DNA of 12,818 nt, taken from Thermoleophilaceae bacterium. GTDB lineage: Bacteria; Actinomycetota; Thermoleophilia; Solirubrobacterales; Thermoleophilaceae. The DNA lies in contig JACCZR010000239.1 in assembly GCA_013695855.1 (NCBI GenBank), positions 1-12,818 on the forward strand. Direction: 5' to 3'. Shown in pieces: positions 11,894-12,818 of the stretch (its first letter is position 1; each line of letters starts with the position of its first letter). Under the pieces are notes generated by a model that saw nothing but the letters and a program-made list of their open reading frames with translations, did not search any database and had not been told where the DNA came from. The translations under genes and the position numbers were made by a program.

Positions 11894-11922
11894 TCGTCAT
11901 CTGGCTCCTTTGTCGTGATAAT
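11894..11922 (+). promoter_or_regulatory. Candidate sigma-70-type promoter for the Cys-pair protein
   Basis: TCGTCA (11894-11899) and GATAAT (11917-11922) are separated by exactly 17 bases. GATAAT matches five of six -10 consensus bases and TCGTCA four of six -35 bases. The region is AT-rich for this window. It would give a leader of about 55 bases before ATG 11984. Confidence 0.45.
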
Positions 11923-11983
11923 TGGCGTCGAAGCCGGGTTACTTAGCCGTCGAACGAGGAGCACCGAGATCGACACCCCGAAC

Positions 11984-12310
11984 ATGAGCGATCGCCAGCC
12001 CATCTCTGCCTGCTGCAGCCTCGACGAGACCGACTTGGCCGAGCGCCGCGCACGCTGGCGCCGGCTCACCGCCCGGGCGCAGATCTCCGCCGAGCGCACC
12101 CCGGACGGCGCGCGACAGCGCCTGCGCGCGGCCGATGGGGTGGAGGGCGAGCTGCGGGCGCTGATCGCCCTGGAGGCCGACTGCTGTCCTTCCCTCTCCT
12201 TTGAGCTGTCGATCGGCGAGGAAATCGTCCTCGAGGTCCGTGGTCCCACCGACGCCGAGGGTGTGCTCGCCCTGTTTTCCTCGCCGCTCGAACCCGACGC
12301 AGCCCGCTGA
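11984..12310 (+). CDS. Small protein with two Cys-Cys pairs, unknown function
   Basis: A 108-residue soluble protein starting MSDRQPISACCSLDE. A basic helix (18-38) follows, then a strand-like segment and a helix (53-66) ending ECC-like (EADCCPSLSFEL, 64-75), then strands (EEIVLEVRG) and a final helix. Cysteines occur only as two pairs, Cys10-Cys11 and Cys67-Cys68, which suggests a shared metal or redox site. I recall similar small ...ECC-FL... proteins in actinobacteria, sometimes near metal-responsive genes, but I cannot name the family. The ATG at 11984 is chosen because the matching region starts there. The frame is open further upstream to TTG 11885, but that part overlaps the candidate promoter and looks non-coding. 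A GAGGAG at 11955-11960 has no standard start at proper distance. Confidence 0.7.
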   Translation: MSDRQPISACCSLDETDLAERRARWRRLTARAQISAERTPDGARQRLRAADGVEGELRALIALEADCCPSLSFELSIGEEIVLEVRGPTDAEGVLALFSSPLEPDAAR

Positions 12311-12406
12311 GAAGCCAGGCGCGGGAGCTTGGGGTGGCGGCCGAGTCGCTGCAGCCGCCCACGCAGGCGCGTGGAGTTCGCTGTCGCGGGGAAGGGGCCG
12401 CCTGAC

Positions 12407-12818
12407 ATGGAAGCCTCAGCCCCTGGCACGCAAGGCGGGACGCCTCCCGGGTGGTACGACGACCCCTGGGAGCCCGGCACGTTGCGCTGGTGGGACGGCA
12501 CCGAGTGGACAGGTCATACGACCATGCCCCACGCGGTCCACCCGCCGCCGGCATCGCCGGCCCCAGTGTCATCGCAAGGCCGCGTGTGGCCTTGGATCGC
12601 GGCCGCGGCCACGGTCGCGGTGGTGGCCATCGGGATCGGGCTTTTCGTCGCGATTCGCGCGGCCGTCTTCGGCGAGGACTCCAGCGGTCCCCGCACGACC
12701 TCGCCCAAACAACCTGTCGCGCCGCCTGCTGCGCAGCGGTACCAGCCGCCGCAGAGCAACAGGCTTCCCGAGGTCGCGCTAGGGGGGTCGGTGGACGTGA
12801 CCACCCAAGATCGCGTCC
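12407..12818 (+). CDS. DUF2510 domain membrane protein, N-terminal part (cut by window edge)
   Basis: 137 residues are visible. PPGWYDDP followed by LRWWDGTEWTGHT (about 13-39) is the Trp-rich DUF2510 motif, common at the cytoplasmic N-terminus of actinobacterial membrane proteins. A Pro-rich linker (41-57) leads to one membrane helix (about 60-85: WPWIAAAATVAVVAIGIGLF). A Ser/Pro/Gln-rich stretch follows, then ALGGSVDVTTQDRV at the window edge, which resembles the first strand of a DUF4352-type beta-sandwich; that last point is a guess from few residues. The layout predicts an inside-N, outside-C anchored protein. The ATG at 12407 has only a weak, distant purine-rich site (GGGGAAGGGG). Nothing else is visible in the 96-bp gap before it. 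Confidence 0.85.
   Translation, partial: MEASAPGTQGGTPPGWYDDPWEPGTLRWWDGTEWTGHTTMPHAVHPPPASPAPVSSQGRVWPWIAAAATVAVVAIGIGLFVAIRAAVFGEDSSGPRTTSPKQPVAPPAAQRYQPPQSNRLPEVALGGSVDVTTQDRV

Noticed and set aside
10764..11900. Long minus-strand frame of 378 codons opposite the acyltransferase
   Set aside because: Antisense shadow with biased composition and no recognisable domain.
1..12818. Possible mobile elements, CRISPR arrays, tRNA or rRNA genes
   Set aside because: No transposase or integrase motifs, no regularly spaced repeats and no cloverleaf or rRNA-like segments were seen on reading both strands.

Overview
The window is GC-rich and densely coded, with frequent GTG and TTG starts, a DUF2510 protein, a DivIVA-type coiled coil, the start of a class III cyclase with an FTDLVGFT motif, and many starts sitting 6-8 nt after a TANNNT-like box. 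This points to an actinobacterial lineage, most likely Thermoleophilia/Solirubrobacterales. The lineage is an inference; no rRNA or tRNA is present to confirm it. I see no insertion sequence, integrase, CRISPR array or phage gene.

Layout. (1) 1-1608, minus strand: a class II glutamine amidotransferase, a gamma-glutamylcyclotransferase-like gene with a damaged or shifted 5' end, and a diacylglycerol/lipid kinase that runs off the left edge. Together they look like a compact operon. (2) 1794-3061, plus strand: a dual-specificity-phosphatase-like protein that has lost its catalytic cysteine, then a translationally coupled pair made of a very basic secreted protein and a 63-residue two-helix membrane protein. 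(3) 3091-4193, minus strand: a HAD-IIA phosphatase coupled to a small DUF2103-like protein. A 9-bp inverted repeat separates them from the divergent cyclophilin lipoprotein (4285-5031). (4) 4970-5757, minus strand: a membrane-anchored cupredoxin coupled to a four-helix membrane protein. (5) 5815-6570, plus strand: a thioredoxin-TPR protein resembling CnoX/YbbN. (6) 6550-8520, minus strand: a three-gene operon of a DivIVA-like coiled coil, an SCP2-like protein and a helical protein with a membrane tail. (7) 8593-11696, plus strand: a truncated nucleotidyl-cyclase remnant whose stop overlaps the start of a cytochrome P450, which overlaps a TetR regulator, followed by a PlsC-like acyltransferase. 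(8) 11984-12818, plus strand: a small protein with two Cys-Cys pairs and a DUF2510 membrane protein cut by the right edge.

Most genes look like core or lineage-specific chromosomal genes. The least ordinary parts are the basic secreted protein with its coupled membrane partner, the cyclase/P450 junction, the pseudophosphatase, the frame break in the cyclotransferase, and the repeated leaderless-type promoter arrangement. No complete, recognisable new system is evident. The coupled pair at 2400-3061 is the best candidate for something undescribed.
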